The notes under the pieces are model-generated. The model was not told the DNA's origin. It did not search any database and saw only the letters and a program-made list of their open reading frames with translations. Below are positions 5,890 through 6,114 of a stretch of DNA of 6,114 nucleotides, piece after piece. This DNA comes from an uncultured Pelosinus sp. (GTDB lineage Bacteria; Bacillota; Negativicutes; UMGS1260), in contig URQW01000135.1 in assembly GCA_900550105.1 (NCBI GenBank), forward strand, positions 1 through 6,114, written 5' to 3'. Numbering within the stretch: position 1 is the first letter of the stretch; every line of letters starts with the position of its first letter. A program made the position numbers and the translations under genes.

Positions 5890-6114
5890 TCACAAAGTCT
5901 CTTGTTCCATCAGTTTTTGATGACGTAACTGGCCACAAGCCGCTTGAATATCAACACCCATTTCTTTACGAACTGTTGCTGTAATATGACGATCCGCTAA
6001 AATTTTAGCAAATCGTTCGATAATCTTAAGCGGCGGTCGATGCAACCCTCGCTCTGGTACTGGATTCACGGGAATCAGATTGACATTTGCTAACTTGCCT
6101 GTTAAGAGTTTAGC
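5890..6114 (-). CDS. rlmN: RlmN, 23S rRNA A2503 / tRNA A37 C2-methyltransferase, C-terminal part
   Basis: RlmN is a radical-SAM enzyme that methylates C2 of A2503 in 23S rRNA and of A37 in some tRNAs, using a methylated cysteine intermediate. Only the last 74 residues are in the window; the 5' part, including the iron-sulfur CxxxCxxC motif, lies beyond position 6114. Visible family signatures are NVNLIPVNPVPERG (residues 10-23 of the fragment) and RKEMGVDIQAACGQLR (49-64). Cys60 in AACGQL corresponds to the cysteine that carries the methyl group in the known mechanism. The gene ends in TGA at 5892-5890. I see no terminator hairpin between this stop and the promoter just downstream, so read-through into fhaA is likely. 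An rlmN gene also precedes the phosphatase-kinase pair in Bacillus. Confidence 0.96.
   Translation of the reverse strand, partial: AKLLTGKLANVNLIPVNPVPERGLHRPPLKIIERFAKILADRHITATVRKEMGVDIQAACGQLRHQKLMEQETL

Noticed and set aside
5875..5900. Possible terminator after rlmN because of the T-run following the stop codon
   Set aside because: A run of T is present, but no GC-rich stem precedes it, and the T-run merges into the -35 box of the next promoter.
1..6114. Mobile elements, CRISPR repeats, tRNA genes or long direct repeats
   Set aside because: Nothing of this kind was seen by eye; coding sequence fills almost the entire window.

Overview
The window carries one co-directional, minus-strand run of seven genes. 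Both ends are cut by the window edge. Read in the direction of transcription (from high to low coordinates), the order is: the 3' end of rlmN, a DUF3662+FHA protein (FhaA type), a membrane-anchored FHA protein (FhaB type), a PP2C-family Ser/Thr phosphatase, a SEDS-family glycan polymerase (FtsW/RodA), a class B penicillin-binding protein (PbpA type), and the N-terminal 387 residues of a PASTA-type Ser/Thr kinase (PrkC/PknB/Stk1).

The moderate GC content, strong AGGAGG-like ribosome sites, a consensus sigma-A promoter and the rlmN-phosphatase-kinase context point to a Firmicute. The actinobacterial-like fhaA-fhaB-phosphatase-SEDS-PBP-kinase order, combined with an upstream rlmN as in Bacillus, is what I would expect of the Negativicutes (diderm Firmicutes). 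That taxonomic placement is an inference from protein flavour and gene order, not from a search.

Layout. Positions 5890-6114 hold the last 74 codons of rlmN. Positions 5814-5889 are the only real intergenic gap. It holds a near-perfect promoter (TTGACT, 17 bp, TATAAT) followed by a strong ribosome site for fhaA. From 5813 down to 1 the six remaining genes are packed with 0-nt junctions, 1- or 8-nt overlaps, or an 8-nt gap, so they are almost certainly one translationally coupled operon. No stretch over 300 bases lacks a gene.

How the genes probably work together: the kinase senses cell-wall material through extracellular PASTA repeats and phosphorylates threonines on cytoplasmic targets. The two FHA proteins read phosphothreonine, one probably soluble and one tethered to the membrane. 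The PP2C enzyme reverses the signal. The SEDS polymerase and class B transpeptidase form a septal or elongation peptidoglycan synthase whose production is tied to the signalling module. This is a known type of cell-envelope control locus. I do not see an undescribed system. The most interesting details are the non-RD (His-Cys-Asp) catalytic loop of the kinase, FHA-ligand-like threonine motifs in the kinase juxtamembrane linker and in the FhaA linker, and the hybrid gene order.
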